Assembly (NCBI GenBank): GCA_016795295.1
Contig: JAEUHP010000288.1
Coordinates: 1-32,368 of the forward strand
Origin: Planctomycetota bacterium
GTDB taxonomy: Bacteria; Planctomycetota; UBA1135; UBA2386
Length of the DNA stretch: 32,368 nt
Direction: 5' to 3'
Shown: positions 7,504-16,868 of the stretch, in pieces
Numbering within the stretch: the stretch's first letter is position 1
How the letters are laid out: the number at the start of each line of letters is the position of its first letter
Notes under the pieces: generated by a model
What the model was told of the DNA's origin: nothing
Databases searched by the model: none
What the model saw: the letters and a program-made list of their open reading frames with translations, nothing else
Made by a program: the position numbers and the translations under genes

Positions 7504-8685
7504 TCAGCCGGGCCGCCGCCGTAAGGGCAGTCCCACGCACAGCCAAGCGCCGAGGATCTCGGCCAGGCCGGCCACCGCAAACGCCAGCACGTAGCCGCTG
7601 CCGGGATCGCTGGCGAGGTGCACCAGAGCCCCGCAGCACAGCGGGCCGAGCAGGAAACCCAGGGCTCCGGCGCCGTGGAAGGCTGCCATGATCGTGGTGC
7701 GCGGCAGGGCCGGTGCCCGTTCGAGCAACCACAACAGCGTCGGCACGAACATCACCGCACTGGCGATGCCCAGCAGCGGCATCAGCAGCCACAGCGCCGA
7801 GGCCGGCACGCTGCCGACACACAGGACGCCGAGGCCATAGACCAGACTGCCCCAGAACACCATCGGCTGCCGCGCCCAGCGTTCGGCCAGGCGCCCGGCG
7901 GGATAGGAGAGCAGGGCGAACGGCAGCAGGAAGGCTGCGAGCAGCATGCCCACCTGCTCGCGCGGCGCGCCGTGCACGCCGGCCATCAGCAGCGGGAAAC
8001 CGGCGGTGAAGAAGCCGACCGTGAACCGATCGACGAACGCCAGCAACAGCGGCGCCCGCAATCCGGGAGTGTCGTGCACGGCAGCGAGCAGTTCGCGGAG
8101 CCGCGGCCGCGCGCCGGCGGGACTGTCGGCGGGCAGCACCAGCGCGGCAAGGGCCGCCGCCACCACCAACACCCCGCTCGCGACGTGCAGCACCAACAGG
8201 GGTTGGTCGCGGCCGATCCGCCCGCCGATCGCGGCACCGAGGGCCACGCCGAGGGTCAGGCCCGCGCCGAGTGCACCCAAGGCGCGCCCCCGATGGGGGC
8301 CGGCGGCGTCGGTGACGAGGCTCATCACCAGCGTCAAGGCGGCGATGTGCAGGGCACCTTCGAGGGTGCGCAACAGCAGGAACGTCGCGTAGTCGTGGGG
8401 GTGGGCCAGTGCCTGCATCAGCACCGCGTCGCCGCACAGTGCCAGCAGGGCCGGCCAGCGGCGGCGGCCGGAGCGCTGCACCCAGAACGCCAACCCGGGG
8501 GCCGCGAGCAGGGCTCCGAGTTGGTTCGCCGACATGAACAGCGTGGTCAGTGCGTCTGAGACGCCGAAGCGCTCGAGTACCAGGGGCCGCAGCACCGGCA
8601 CCGGCAGCGTCTCCGGCAGCATCAACAGGAACGTGACCAGGCCCAGCCAGACGAACCGCGGCGGTGAGTCCTGGCTCCCGTTCAT
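7504..8685 (-). CDS. MFS transporter
   Basis: The 393-residue integral membrane protein has about twelve hydrophobic segments in two halves. The loop between helices 2 and 3 carries a [11 protein letters not shown] sequence, a loose form of the MFS A-motif. The N-terminus [23 protein letters not shown] and the mid-protein [20 protein letters not shown] are typical of drug/proton antiporter-like MFS members. The substrate cannot be told from sequence. The gene starts 21 bases after the stop of the Nudix-MBL fusion gene on the same strand, so the two are likely one operon. No Shine-Dalgarno sequence is visible, as with most genes in this window. Confidence 0.88.
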   Translation of the reverse strand: MNGSQDSPPRFVWLGLVTFLLMLPETLPVPVLRPLVLERFGVSDALTTLFMSANQLGALLAAPGLAFWVQRSGRRRWPALLALCGDAVLMQALAHPHDYATFLLLRTLEGALHIAALTLVMSLVTDAAGPHRGRALGALGAGLTLGVALGAAIGGRIGRDQPLLVLHVASGVLVVAAALAALVLPADSPAGARPRLRELLAAVHDTPGLRAPLLLAFVDRFTVGFFTAGFPLLMAGVHGAPREQVGMLLAAFLLPFALLSYPAGRLAERWARQPMVFWGSLVYGLGVLCVGSVPASALWLLMPLLGIASAVMFVPTLLWLLERAPALPRTTIMAAFHGAGALGFLLGPLCCGALVHLASDPGSGYVLAFAVAGLAEILGAWLCVGLPLRRRPG

Positions 8686-8706
8686 GCTGTTGCGGTTCTG
8701 GCTGCC

Positions 8707-10233
8707 TCAGGCGCCCGCCGCGGTCCAGTGGCCTTGCCGTTCGACGGCGCGGCCTTCTTCGCACAGCTTCTCCAGCCCGGCGAGCAAGGAGCGCGCGGCG
8801 AACCCGAACAGCTTGGGATCGGCGTCCCAGTAGACCTTCGGCAGCAGTTGCTCGACCGTGCCACCGCCTTGTTGCAGCGCCTGGACGAGCGCGGTTTCGC
8901 GTTGCCGCCGGTGGCGCAGGTACTGCTTCACCAGGCGCTGGCCGTCGCGCAGCGCCGGTCCGTGCGCTGGATACAGGGTGGTCATCGGCATGCCGGCGAG
9001 CCGTTCCAGGCTCTGCAGGTAGGTGGCGAGGTGGCCTTCGGGCGGGTCGACGATGATGGTGCTGACCGTCGACAGCATGTCGCCCACCAGCATCGTGCCG
9101 TAGCGCGACTCCCGGAAGCACAGATGGCCGCGGTCGTGCCCGGGCGTGTGGATCGCCTGCAGTTCCCAACCTCGGTTGCCGTCCGGCGCGTTGCCGAGCG
9201 GGATGCGATCCCCGTCGCCGAGCGGTGCCCCATGGCGGCTGCCCGGCGGCAGACGCTCCAGCGTCAGCGGGTGGCCGCGCACCGGCAGGTCGAGCGCCTG
9301 GCTCAGTGCGGCGATGCCCCCGACGTGGTCCGGGTGATGGTGGGTGGCCAGGATGCCTTCGACCACGGCGCCGCGGCTCTGCAGTTCGCCCAACAGATCG
9401 AGCAGGCGTTGCTGTTCGTCGGCGTGGGGCGAACCGGGGTCGACGACCCACAGCCGGTCGTGGCCGACGAGGTAACAGTTGGTGGTGGTCGCTGGCGGCA
9501 GGGTCGGGGTGCGCAGCGGTGCCAACACGATCCCCGGCGAGAAACGCACCTGGTGCAGCCGGCCCGCGGCGTAGCCGGCGGCGGTGGCGGCGAGCTCGCG
9601 CGTGAAATGTTCGAAGTCGGCAGCGCGTGCCAGGTGTTCGAGCAGGATCACCACTGGCGGCACCAGCAGCAGGTCGCCGTTGCGCCATGACGCGAGGGCC
9701 TGCTGGGGATACCAGAAGCGCCCTTGCAGCAGTTCGCCTCGCCACACCTCGGGGCGCAGGCCGCCGGTGCCCGCGACGCAGCCTTCGAGGGGCACATGGT
9801 AGAACACCGTGTCGTAGCGCACCGGGGCGAACGGTGGTGTTTCGATGCGGCACAGCTCGCGCAGCGGCAGGGGGGGCACGGTGCCGGCGAGCAGTCCGGG
9901 CCATGGCGATGGCGGCGGCGGCACCTTCGCATCGGCTCGTTCTCGCGCCAGCATGCCTTCGCGCACCTTCTGCAGGTGTTCGCCGCGCGTGCGTGCGGGC
10001 GGCAACTGGTGGCGGAGCAGGCCGGTCTCCTCGAACAGTTCCCGGTGCGCGCACGCCTGCAGCGCGCTGGCGGCGTCGCCGGTCGCTTGGTCTTCGTCGC
10101 CGACCGTACCGCCCGGCAACGCCCAATAGCCGCCGAAGAAGCGCAGTTCGGGGGACCGTTCGCACAGGAACACCGTGCGCTCGGCGCCTTCGCCACGGGT
10201 GATCAACAGGGCGGCGGCGCTGCGGCGGCTCAT
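8707..10233 (-). CDS. Nudix hydrolase fused to metallo-beta-lactamase-fold hydrolase
   Basis: The 508-residue product has two enzymes in one chain. Residues 1-200 are a Nudix domain with GGYWALPGGTV at 34-44 and HRELFEETG at 63-71; the stretch between the Gly and REL parts is about nine residues longer than in the standard box. Residues 240-440 are an MBL domain with the metal motif THHHPDH (His298, His300, Asp302, His303), then His366 in HTPGH, Asp385 and His424. The MBL part and a small C-terminal helical domain (about 440-508) resemble the LACTB2 type, which in animals is an RNase. The Nudix half with an enlarged box recalls NUDT19-like CoA diphosphatases; that is a loose analogy. The substrate is unknown. 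There is no signal peptide, so it is cytoplasmic, in an operon with the MFS gene. Confidence 0.88.
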   Translation of the reverse strand: MSRRSAAALLITRGEGAERTVFLCERSPELRFFGGYWALPGGTVGDEDQATGDAASALQACAHRELFEETGLLRHQLPPARTRGEHLQKVREGMLARERADAKVPPPPSPWPGLLAGTVPPLPLRELCRIETPPFAPVRYDTVFYHVPLEGCVAGTGGLRPEVWRGELLQGRFWYPQQALASWRNGDLLLVPPVVILLEHLARAADFEHFTRELAATAAGYAAGRLHQVRFSPGIVLAPLRTPTLPPATTTNCYLVGHDRLWVVDPGSPHADEQQRLLDLLGELQSRGAVVEGILATHHHPDHVGGIAALSQALDLPVRGHPLTLERLPPGSRHGAPLGDGDRIPLGNAPDGNRGWELQAIHTPGHDRGHLCFRESRYGTMLVGDMLSTVSTIIVDPPEGHLATYLQSLERLAGMPMTTLYPAHGPALRDGQRLVKQYLRHRRQRETALVQALQQGGGTVEQLLPKVYWDADPKLFGFAARSLLAGLEKLCEEGRAVERQGHWTAAGA

Positions 10234-10302
10234 CGTCGGGGAGAGCAGGCTAGCCGTGGCATGGCCGGACCGCTCGCAGAAATCCGCGGGTCGTCGTGGC
10301 GG

Positions 10303-11877
10303 TCAGGTCTGGTAGTTGGCCACGCAGTCGGCCAGCTGCTTCACTCCGGTTTCGCTCGACACCGCGAGCTGGGCGAGTTCGTCGGCGTCCCTGGCCGCGT
10401 CCTGGGTGCCCTGAGCGATCGATTGCAGGCCGGATTCCATGGCCCCGGTCTGCGTGGCGATTTCGGTGGTGCCCTGGGCCATCTGCTGCAGCAGTTGGGA
10501 GACCCGCTGGGTGTCCTGGTCGATCGCCAGGAACGCGTCGTTGGCCCGCTGTGCGACACTGGCGCCATTGTCGGCGCAGCGCCGGCTCTCCTCGATCATC
10601 TGGGCGGTGCCGCGGGCGGCTTCGGCGGCGCGCTGTGCGAGGTTGCGCACTTCGTCGGCGACCACGGCGAAGCCCTTGCCAGCTTCTCCGGCGCGCGCGG
10701 CTTCGACCGCCGCGTTCAGGGCCAGCAGGTTGGTCTGGAAGGCGATGTCGTCGATCACCTTGATCACCTTGGCCACTTCGTTGCTGGCGGAAGTCACCTG
10801 TCGCATCGCATCGCCGAGGCTGGCCATCTGCTGGCGCCCGTCGGTGGTGCGGCGGCTCGACTGCTGGGCGATGTCGTTGACTTCGCTCAGCACCTTCTTG
10901 TTCTGCGCCGAGGCGGCGGCGATCTCGCGCATCGAGGCGGCGATCTCTTCGAGCCCGGAGGCTTGCTGGCTGGAGCGGGCGGCCATCGACCGGCTCGCCG
11001 CGGCGACCTTGCTGGCGGTGCCGAGGCCGCTGCTGGCGCTCTGCTTGACGCCGCCGAGGGTGGTGCGCAGTTCCCTGGTCATCGCGCCGAGCGCCACGGC
11101 GAGGCTGCCGATTTCGTCGCTGCCGGATTCGGGCACGACCACCGAGAAGTCGCCGCCGGCGGCCCGCTGCGCTGCCGCCACCAGAGCTTGCATGCGCCGG
11201 CTGAGCGCGCTCGCGAGCACCCATGCGCCGCAGCCAGCCGCCAGGATCACGCCGACCGCGGTGGCCAGGATCCACCATTGCGTGCTGCGGGCGGTGGCCA
11301 TGGTCGCTGCACCGGTGGCCTTGGCGTCGGCTTCGATGCGATCGCCGAGTTCGGCGTTCGCCGTCTCGAGGGCATCGAAAGCGCTCTGGAAGGCTGGCAG
11401 CAGGGGTCTGGCTGCGGCTGGGCCTTGGTCCAGAGCCGTGGTGACGATCGCCAGACCTTGCTGCACATAGTTCTCGATCGCCGGCCGCGCGGCTTCGATC
11501 GCTGCACTCGTGGCGGACTGCAGTTGGAGACTCTGCAGCTCGACCAGCTGCTCGGCGAAGTCCTTGCGGTACTCCTCGGCGCTCGCCGCGACGGCGCGCT
11601 TCTGTTCGCCAGTGCCCGAGTCCGCGACGACCAGGGCGCGGTAGGCGCAGCCCATCAGGCCGTCGTGGTCCATGTCGATCTGCATCACCGCCCGCGTGGC
11701 GGGCAGTTGCACCGTGGCGAGGTCGGCGATCTGGAGGTGCATGTTGCGGCTCGCCAGCACCCCGATCCCGCCGACGACCACCGCTCCGGCGAGGGCGATG
11801 CCGCAGACCATTGCCAGTTTCCCGGCAATGGAACGATGGATCCTTGGAGACGTCGTGGCTCGATTCTGGGCGCTCAT
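10303..11877 (-). CDS. Methyl-accepting chemotaxis protein with periplasmic helical sensor
   Basis: The 524-residue product has classical MCP topology. A membrane helix at about 19-41 is followed by a periplasmic region at 42-198 predicted as a helical bundle (4HB_MCP-like), a second helix at 200-222, HAMP to about 275, and a long signalling coiled coil with its tip at about 376-412 ([35 protein letters not shown]). The tip is nearly identical in core residues to that of the other MCP in this window, so both may feed the same CheA. The ligand cannot be inferred. The ATG at 11877 is preceded by a GGGAAG on the coding strand, a modest ribosome site. It stands alone between the Nudix-MBL gene and the toroid protein gene, with an 89-base upstream gap. 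Confidence 0.92.
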   Translation of the reverse strand: MSAQNRATTSPRIHRSIAGKLAMVCGIALAGAVVVGGIGVLASRNMHLQIADLATVQLPATRAVMQIDMDHDGLMGCAYRALVVADSGTGEQKRAVAASAEEYRKDFAEQLVELQSLQLQSATSAAIEAARPAIENYVQQGLAIVTTALDQGPAAARPLLPAFQSAFDALETANAELGDRIEADAKATGAATMATARSTQWWILATAVGVILAAGCGAWVLASALSRRMQALVAAAQRAAGGDFSVVVPESGSDEIGSLAVALGAMTRELRTTLGGVKQSASSGLGTASKVAAASRSMAARSSQQASGLEEIAASMREIAAASAQNKKVLSEVNDIAQQSSRRTTDGRQQMASLGDAMRQVTSASNEVAKVIKVIDDIAFQTNLLALNAAVEAARAGEAGKGFAVVADEVRNLAQRAAEAARGTAQMIEESRRCADNGASVAQRANDAFLAIDQDTQRVSQLLQQMAQGTTEIATQTGAMESGLQSIAQGTQDAARDADELAQLAVSSETGVKQLADCVANYQT

Positions 11878-11966
11878 TGCTTCCCGCCTTATCGGCCGCG
11901 CCCGCCACTCGGCGTATAGTGGTTTCCCCTACGCTGCGGGTCGTCCGTGGCGGCGACGGGCCGGCT

Positions 11967-14120
11967 TCAGCGTGCGCAGTTGTGCAGCGTCAGCAGGGCC
12001 ATCGCCGTGCCATAGCTGCGGCCCAGTTCGTGGCTGTCCAGGAAGCTGCCGTCGATCTCCGGAATCTGCTGGAGCAGCTCCAAGAACCGTTGCCAATGGG
12101 CCGAGCGCTCCTCCTCGGGCAGCAGCTTGACCACTTCGCTGGCGTGGAACACCGAGTGGAAGAAGAAGAAGCCGCCCAGCTCGCCATCGCTGTGGAAGTC
12201 GTTGCGCCGGACGCCCTCGAGGTTGGCCATGTGCGCCCAGAAGTTGTCGAGCGCGAACCGCACCTTGTCCGGGTCGCTGCGGCCGACCTGCAACAGGGTG
12301 CCTTCGCAGACCGGCATGCGCCCGGCGCTGTCCTTGAGGCCGGTGGTCCGTTCGCCGGCGCTGCCGCCGTAGCTGTAGGCGCCGTTCTTGCCGCGCGCGG
12401 AGATCAGGGCGGCTGCGGCCCGGTCGACCACTTCGATCGGCACGGTGGCGCCGGCGGCACGCGCGGCGAGCACTTCCTGCAACACGGCGCCGGTGGCGAA
12501 GGCGTTCTCGTACTCGTGGGCCCAGAAGCCGCTGGCCTTCTGCCGGGCGGCAGCCGCCTGCACGATTTCGTTCATGCGTTGCACCAGCCGCTGCCGCTCA
12601 CCGTCTGCCGCGCCGGTGGTGCGCCGGGCCAGATACATGAGCCGGTACGCATCCGAATAGCAGTCTTCGTTGGCGCCGCGGTTGAGGCGCTTGGGGTCGA
12701 GCAAGAACGCCTCGCCGCGCTGCAGAGCCGTGTCGATGCGGCCCTGCAGGTCGGGATGTCCGGCGCGGTGTTCCCAGAGGGCGGTCAGGGCGATCGCGGT
12801 GATCGCCACCCAGACGTTCGGCGTGATCTCGCTGTTCGGCCAGTAGGCGTACCGCGCATCGGTGAAGCCGCCGTCGTCGCGCTGTTGGGCCAACAGGAAC
12901 TCGACGCCGCCGCGCGCCATGGCGGCCGGGGTCAGGCGGTCGCCTTGCCAAGTGGTGTCGTTCGGCATGGCCACGTAGGCCGCTGCCGGGAGATACTGCA
13001 CGCTCTCGAAGCCGGTGAACGCGGCACCCAGAGGGCGGTCGTCGGGGCCCAGCGTGGCGTTGGCTCGCGCGCGCTTGCCGAACAAGGTGTCCGGGAACTT
13101 CTGCGCGACCAGAGTGAAGCGACGCATCGCGCCGATCTCGTCACCGAGGCGCAGGGCCCCGAGTGCGTGCCAGTAGCCGGCCTCCGCGGCGCGGGTGCTC
13201 GGGCTGCGCCACGCTTGTTCGAGCAGTGGCTGCGCGTCCAGCAGGCGGCCCTGCATGGCCAGCAGCAGGCCTTGTTCGCACCAGGCGTCGCCACGCAGGG
13301 CGGCGAGTTTCGGGTCGGCATTGCGGCCGCGGTTGCCCGTCGCGCCGTCGCCGGCCGGCGTGGCCAGCGCCAGAGCCTTGGCGACGCTGTCGAGCGCCTG
13401 TTCGGGTTGGTGCAGCAGGCGCTGCAGGCGGGCGATCTGCAGCCAGGTGCTGGCGTCCTTCGTTTCGCTGCGCGCGGCAGTCGCCAGGGCTTCGGACCAG
13501 CGGCCGGCAGCGCGCAGTTCGTCGACGGTGGTACCGGGGCGGGTGATGCCGGCGCGCTCCAACAGGCGCCGGCACAGGTCGGCGAACCACTGGCCGTGGC
13601 AGGTGCGGATGCGTTCGACGTGGTGCACGACCTTGCCGTCGCCGTCGAGGAACACCACCGCCGGCTCGACGAACTGCAGCGGCCGCAGACCGAAGCGCGT
13701 GCTCAGGCCTTCGTCCATGACGCAGCGCAACGGCACGAACGCTGCGGCGATCAGTTCGGCGACGTCGGGGTCGGCGAACAGCACCTGTCGCATGTACACG
13801 TCCAGCACCGGGGCTCGGTACATCTGGCGGCCGCCGAGTTGCCGTTCCTGGATGCGGTGCACGTACCAGAGCACCAGCTTGCCGTCGCGCTTGGCCTCGG
13901 CGCACGCCGCGTCGACCAACGCGCCGCGGTCGACTTCGGGGGCCTTGGCGGGGCGGACCCGTTCGTGGAAGTCGGCACCGTCGGTGCGCCACGGCAGGTG
14001 GGTGTCGAGTTGCAGTGTGGCTGCGGGTGGGGCCGCGTCCTGAGCCGCGGCGCTGCGTTCGGGCACCGCGATGGCCAAGAACAGCGAAGTCGAGAGCGCG
14101 GTGGCGCGAGCGATGGGCAT
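11967..14120 (-). CDS. Secreted thioredoxin-fold / helical-repeat / prenyltransferase-like toroid protein
   Basis: The 717-residue product starts with a signal peptide (residues 1-27). Residues 68-190 resemble a thioredoxin fold (DGKLVLWYVHR, then VEPAVVFLDGDGKVVHHVERI), but no CxxC is present, so disulfide chemistry is unlikely. Residues 195-350 look like TPR-type helical repeats. Residues 395-715 form an alpha-alpha barrel-like region of the squalene cyclase/prenyltransferase type, with GGVEFLLAQQRDDGGF and later repeats, and an unusual FFFF run near 672. None of the catalytic Asp motifs of true cyclases is evident. The start is the ATG at 14120, preceded by GGAGA; the frame is open to 14198 but the leader begins at 14120. 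The family occurs in planctomycetes with unknown function. Confidence 0.78.
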   Translation of the reverse strand: MPIARATALSTSLFLAIAVPERSAAAQDAAPPAATLQLDTHLPWRTDGADFHERVRPAKAPEVDRGALVDAACAEAKRDGKLVLWYVHRIQERQLGGRQMYRAPVLDVYMRQVLFADPDVAELIAAAFVPLRCVMDEGLSTRFGLRPLQFVEPAVVFLDGDGKVVHHVERIRTCHGQWFADLCRRLLERAGITRPGTTVDELRAAGRWSEALATAARSETKDASTWLQIARLQRLLHQPEQALDSVAKALALATPAGDGATGNRGRNADPKLAALRGDAWCEQGLLLAMQGRLLDAQPLLEQAWRSPSTRAAEAGYWHALGALRLGDEIGAMRRFTLVAQKFPDTLFGKRARANATLGPDDRPLGAAFTGFESVQYLPAAAYVAMPNDTTWQGDRLTPAAMARGGVEFLLAQQRDDGGFTDARYAYWPNSEITPNVWVAITAIALTALWEHRAGHPDLQGRIDTALQRGEAFLLDPKRLNRGANEDCYSDAYRLMYLARRTTGAADGERQRLVQRMNEIVQAAAARQKASGFWAHEYENAFATGAVLQEVLAARAAGATVPIEVVDRAAAALISARGKNGAYSYGGSAGERTTGLKDSAGRMPVCEGTLLQVGRSDPDKVRFALDNFWAHMANLEGVRRNDFHSDGELGGFFFFHSVFHASEVVKLLPEEERSAHWQRFLELLQQIPEIDGSFLDSHELGRSYGTAMALLTLHNCAR

Positions 14121-14169
14121 GGGGTCTCCAGTCGGGGGTGGCGGCCGTGGGCCGCAGTGGGGCGACAGT

Positions 14170-16209
14170 CTAGTCGGCGTCCGCGGCGGCGTCGCCACGC
14201 AGCCTGGCGATCGCTTCCGGCGTGCCCATCACCACCACCTGCCAACCGGCCTGCAGGACCAGTTCGGGAGTGGCGGGCAGAGCCACGTCGCGGCCCTGTT
14301 CGCGCTGGATCGCCATCAGCACCACCAACCCGCGGCGGTCGGTGGGCAGTGCGTCGATGGCGTGGCCGAGCCAGGCGTCGGGCACCGGCAGGGTTGCGAG
14401 TTCGTGGTCGTCGGGCAGGGCGACCACCTGGCCGTCGCTGGCGCTGATCGAAACCCGGGTGTTGCGCCGCTGCGGCCGCAGCACCTCACTGCCGAGCGTG
14501 GCGATCACGTCCTGTTGGCGCACGCGCCCCAGCAGTTGCTGCGGGCCGGTCGCCGGCACCACGGCCAGTTCGCGCAGCTCTGGGTCGTCGAAGTGGTGCA
14601 TCACCGCGGCGATCGACTCGTCGGGATGCGCAGTGCGCACCGGCCGGGTCAGGTCGCCGGCGATCACCACCGAACCCAGGGTCGGGTCGTTGATGAAGTT
14701 CTTGACGTCCTGCAGGTCGATGCGGCCGACCAGGGCGCCCTGGTCGTCGAGCACGTAGATGGTGTCGCCGCGGTGGCCGGCCAGGACCTGCATCACTTCG
14801 TCGAACGAAGCGCTGTGGCGCACCGTCACGCAATCGCGGCGCAGCACTTCGCGCACGTAGGTCGAGCGGATCGCCAGATCCTCGATGCCGCTCGGCAGTG
14901 TCTCGCCCTGGGCGCGGATCGCCGCGGTGTAGTAACTGTCTTCGTCGAGCAGGCTGGCGGTGATGCTGGCGACGATGCTGCACAGCATCACCGGAATCGT
15001 CAGTTCGTAGTGGCCGGTCAGCTCGAACACCAGCATCACCGCGGTCACCGGCGCGTGCATGGTCGCGGAGCACAGGCCGGCCATGCCGACGAACGCGAAC
15101 GCGATGCGCTCGCCGGGTGTGATGGCGTCGAGCAGGTTCAAGCCGTAGGCGAACATGCCGCCGAACGCGGCGCCGATGACCAGGTTGGGCGTGAACACGC
15201 CGCCGAGGCCGCCGCTGCCCACCGTTGCACAGGTGGCCAGCTGCTTCCACACGAACAGGGTCAGGATCACGCCCACCGCCGGGGTGCCGCCGGCGATGGT
15301 CTCGAGCACTTCGAAGCCGTTGCCCCAGGTCTCCGGCATGAACAGGCCGATGGCGCCGACCAACAGCCCGCCCAGAGCCATGGCCACCGGCGGCGGCAGG
15401 CGCAGGCGCGTGAACGTGCGTCGGCCGGTCGCGAGTGCGGTGCGGAAGAAGATGCCACCGATGCCGCACAGCACGCCCAGCAGCAGCGCGGTGAGGCTCA
15501 GTGTCCACGGCAGCTCCTCCATGCGCGCGGCGATGCCGCGGTAGATCGCTTCGGTGCCGAGCAGGGGTTCGCGCAGCAGCGTGGCGAGCACCGAGGCGAG
15601 CACCACCGGCGCGAACACGTCCATCGCGAAGTTGCCGAGCACCACCTCCATCACGAACACGGCGCCGGTGATCGGAGCGTTGTACGACGTGGCCATGCCG
15701 GCCGCGACGCCACAGCCGATCAGCACCGCGCGCGCTCGCGACGGCAGACGCGCGGCGCGCGCCACCAGGGATGCCACCGTCGCGGCGATCTGCGAGTTCG
15801 CGCCTTCGCGGCCGATGCTGCCGCCCGAGGCGATGGTGCACGCCGACGACAGGATCTGCACCAGGCTCTCGCGCAAGCGGATGGTGCGTTTGCGCAGTTG
15901 CACCAGCACCACCAGGTCGGCGATGCCGAATGGTGGCTTCTTGCCGCGCAGCAGCAGCAGGATGGTGCCGGCCGCGGCGCCGCCTGCGGTCGGCAGCAGC
16001 AACGTCTGCCACCAATCGAAGTGGTTGCGCACCGCGTCCGAGAGCTTCTGCGGGCCGTTCGGCGTGTCCTCCATGCCGGTCAGTGCGGCCTGCAACCAGT
16101 GCAGGCCGCGCAGGAACCCCGAGCCGAGCAGCCCGCCGGCGATGCCGACCAGAGCTGCGAGCAGGAAGATCGCGAACGAGCGGAGCGGAGTGCCCTTGGC
16201 CTTGGCCAT
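14170..16209 (-). CDS. CLC-family chloride channel/transporter with CBS domains
   Basis: The 679-residue membrane protein has the CLC signatures ASGGSIGREGANSQ (external gate Glu135), GCGVAAGMATSYNAPITGAVFVME (around 165-188) and SGGLGGVFTPNLVIGAAFGG. Residues from about 440 to 570 hold two CBS domains (RDCVTVRHSASFDEVM, ITIYVLDD-like segment, LTRPVRTAHPDESI). The last 100 residues resemble a TrkA-C-like regulatory domain. The residue equivalent to the inner proton Glu203 of E. coli ClC appears to be Val189, as in many true channels. The GSGIP selectivity segment is also changed (PFGIAD). The start at the ATG at 16209 is preferred over an in-frame TTG at 16224. It is divergent from the DUF6265 lipoprotein gene across 109 bases without a clear promoter. 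Confidence 0.92.
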   Translation of the reverse strand: MAKAKGTPLRSFAIFLLAALVGIAGGLLGSGFLRGLHWLQAALTGMEDTPNGPQKLSDAVRNHFDWWQTLLLPTAGGAAAGTILLLLRGKKPPFGIADLVVLVQLRKRTIRLRESLVQILSSACTIASGGSIGREGANSQIAATVASLVARAARLPSRARAVLIGCGVAAGMATSYNAPITGAVFVMEVVLGNFAMDVFAPVVLASVLATLLREPLLGTEAIYRGIAARMEELPWTLSLTALLLGVLCGIGGIFFRTALATGRRTFTRLRLPPPVAMALGGLLVGAIGLFMPETWGNGFEVLETIAGGTPAVGVILTLFVWKQLATCATVGSGGLGGVFTPNLVIGAAFGGMFAYGLNLLDAITPGERIAFAFVGMAGLCSATMHAPVTAVMLVFELTGHYELTIPVMLCSIVASITASLLDEDSYYTAAIRAQGETLPSGIEDLAIRSTYVREVLRRDCVTVRHSASFDEVMQVLAGHRGDTIYVLDDQGALVGRIDLQDVKNFINDPTLGSVVIAGDLTRPVRTAHPDESIAAVMHHFDDPELRELAVVPATGPQQLLGRVRQQDVIATLGSEVLRPQRRNTRVSISASDGQVVALPDDHELATLPVPDAWLGHAIDALPTDRRGLVVLMAIQREQGRDVALPATPELVLQAGWQVVVMGTPEAIARLRGDAAADAD

Positions 16210-16318
16210 GGAGAGGTCGGGCAAGGGTGCGGCCCGGGGGCGGGTGGGTCAAGGAACATCGCCCGGGGCCGCGGCTGGGGACACTTCGTCGGCAGCTCCG
16301 GGCTATCCTCCGCAGATC

Positions 16319-16804
16319 GTGAAGTGCCCATTCCTGCTGTTCGTCGGTCTCGCGCTCGTGTCGGCGTGTGCCACCCCGGTCGAGGCGCCGCCGGTCTGCA
16401 CGGTGGCTCCCGACCCCGTCGCGGCACCCTTGGACTGGCTCGCCGGCTCCTGGGTGCTCGAAGACGGCAACGGCACGACCGAGGAACACTGGCGGCCATG
16501 GCGAGGCGGCGCCATGTTCGGCTTCTCGCAGACCTACCAGGGCGAATCGACCCGGTTCTTCGAGTTCCTGCGCCTGGAGCGGCAGGGCGGCGTGCTGACC
16601 TTCTACGCGCTGCCGCGCGGCCGGGCGGCGACGCCGTTCCGCTGTGTCTTGGAGCAGCCCGGGGTGCTGGTGTTCGAGAACGACCAGAACGACCATCCGC
16701 AGCGCATTCGCTACGAACGGCGCGGGCGCGATCTGGTGGGCACGATCAGCCAGCTCGACGGGTCGCGGCAGACGGTGTTCGCCTACCGGCCGATGGGCTC
16801 GTGA
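16319..16804 (+). CDS. DUF6265-like lipoprotein
   Basis: The 161-residue product begins with a lipoprotein signal ending in LVSAC, so Cys17 would be lipidated. The mature part matches the DUF6265 pattern: LDWLAGSWVLED, TEEHWRPWRGGAMFGFSQTY, FFEFLRLE, then FENDQNDHPQRIRYERRG. These are small beta-barrel-like proteins of unknown ligand. The start is a GTG at 16319, the only codon that yields the full signal peptide. The gene converges on the NTF2-like lipoprotein gene. Confidence 0.78.
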   Translation: MKCPFLLFVGLALVSACATPVEAPPVCTVAPDPVAAPLDWLAGSWVLEDGNGTTEEHWRPWRGGAMFGFSQTYQGESTRFFEFLRLERQGGVLTFYALPRGRAATPFRCVLEQPGVLVFENDQNDHPQRIRYERRGRDLVGTISQLDGSRQTVFAYRPMGS

Positions 16805-16844
16805 CCGGCTGGCTCCCGCGTCCGCGCTGCCGAAGCTCTCCCGC

Positions 16845-16864
16845 GAGCACCAGGACCTGGGCTC
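16845..16864. terminator. Inverted repeat between convergent lipoprotein genes
   Basis: GAGC-A-CCAGG-A-CCTGG-GCTC is a nearly perfect 20-bp inverted repeat with one bulged A. It lies just before the stop of the minus-strand gene and 40 bases after the plus-strand stop. It may act as a shared terminator; no T-run is present. Confidence 0.3.
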
Positions 16865-16868
16865 AGGC

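Noticed and set aside
7055..10165. A 1036-codon minus-strand frame spanning the SWIB gene, MFS and Nudix-MBL genes
   Set aside because: Only its last 92 codons are a real gene (SWIB). The rest is an Arg/Pro-rich out-of-frame translation of the two upstream genes.
16210..16224. TTG start adding five residues to the CLC protein
   Set aside because: An ATG at 16209 gives the normal N-terminus; a TTG start has no support from a ribosome site.
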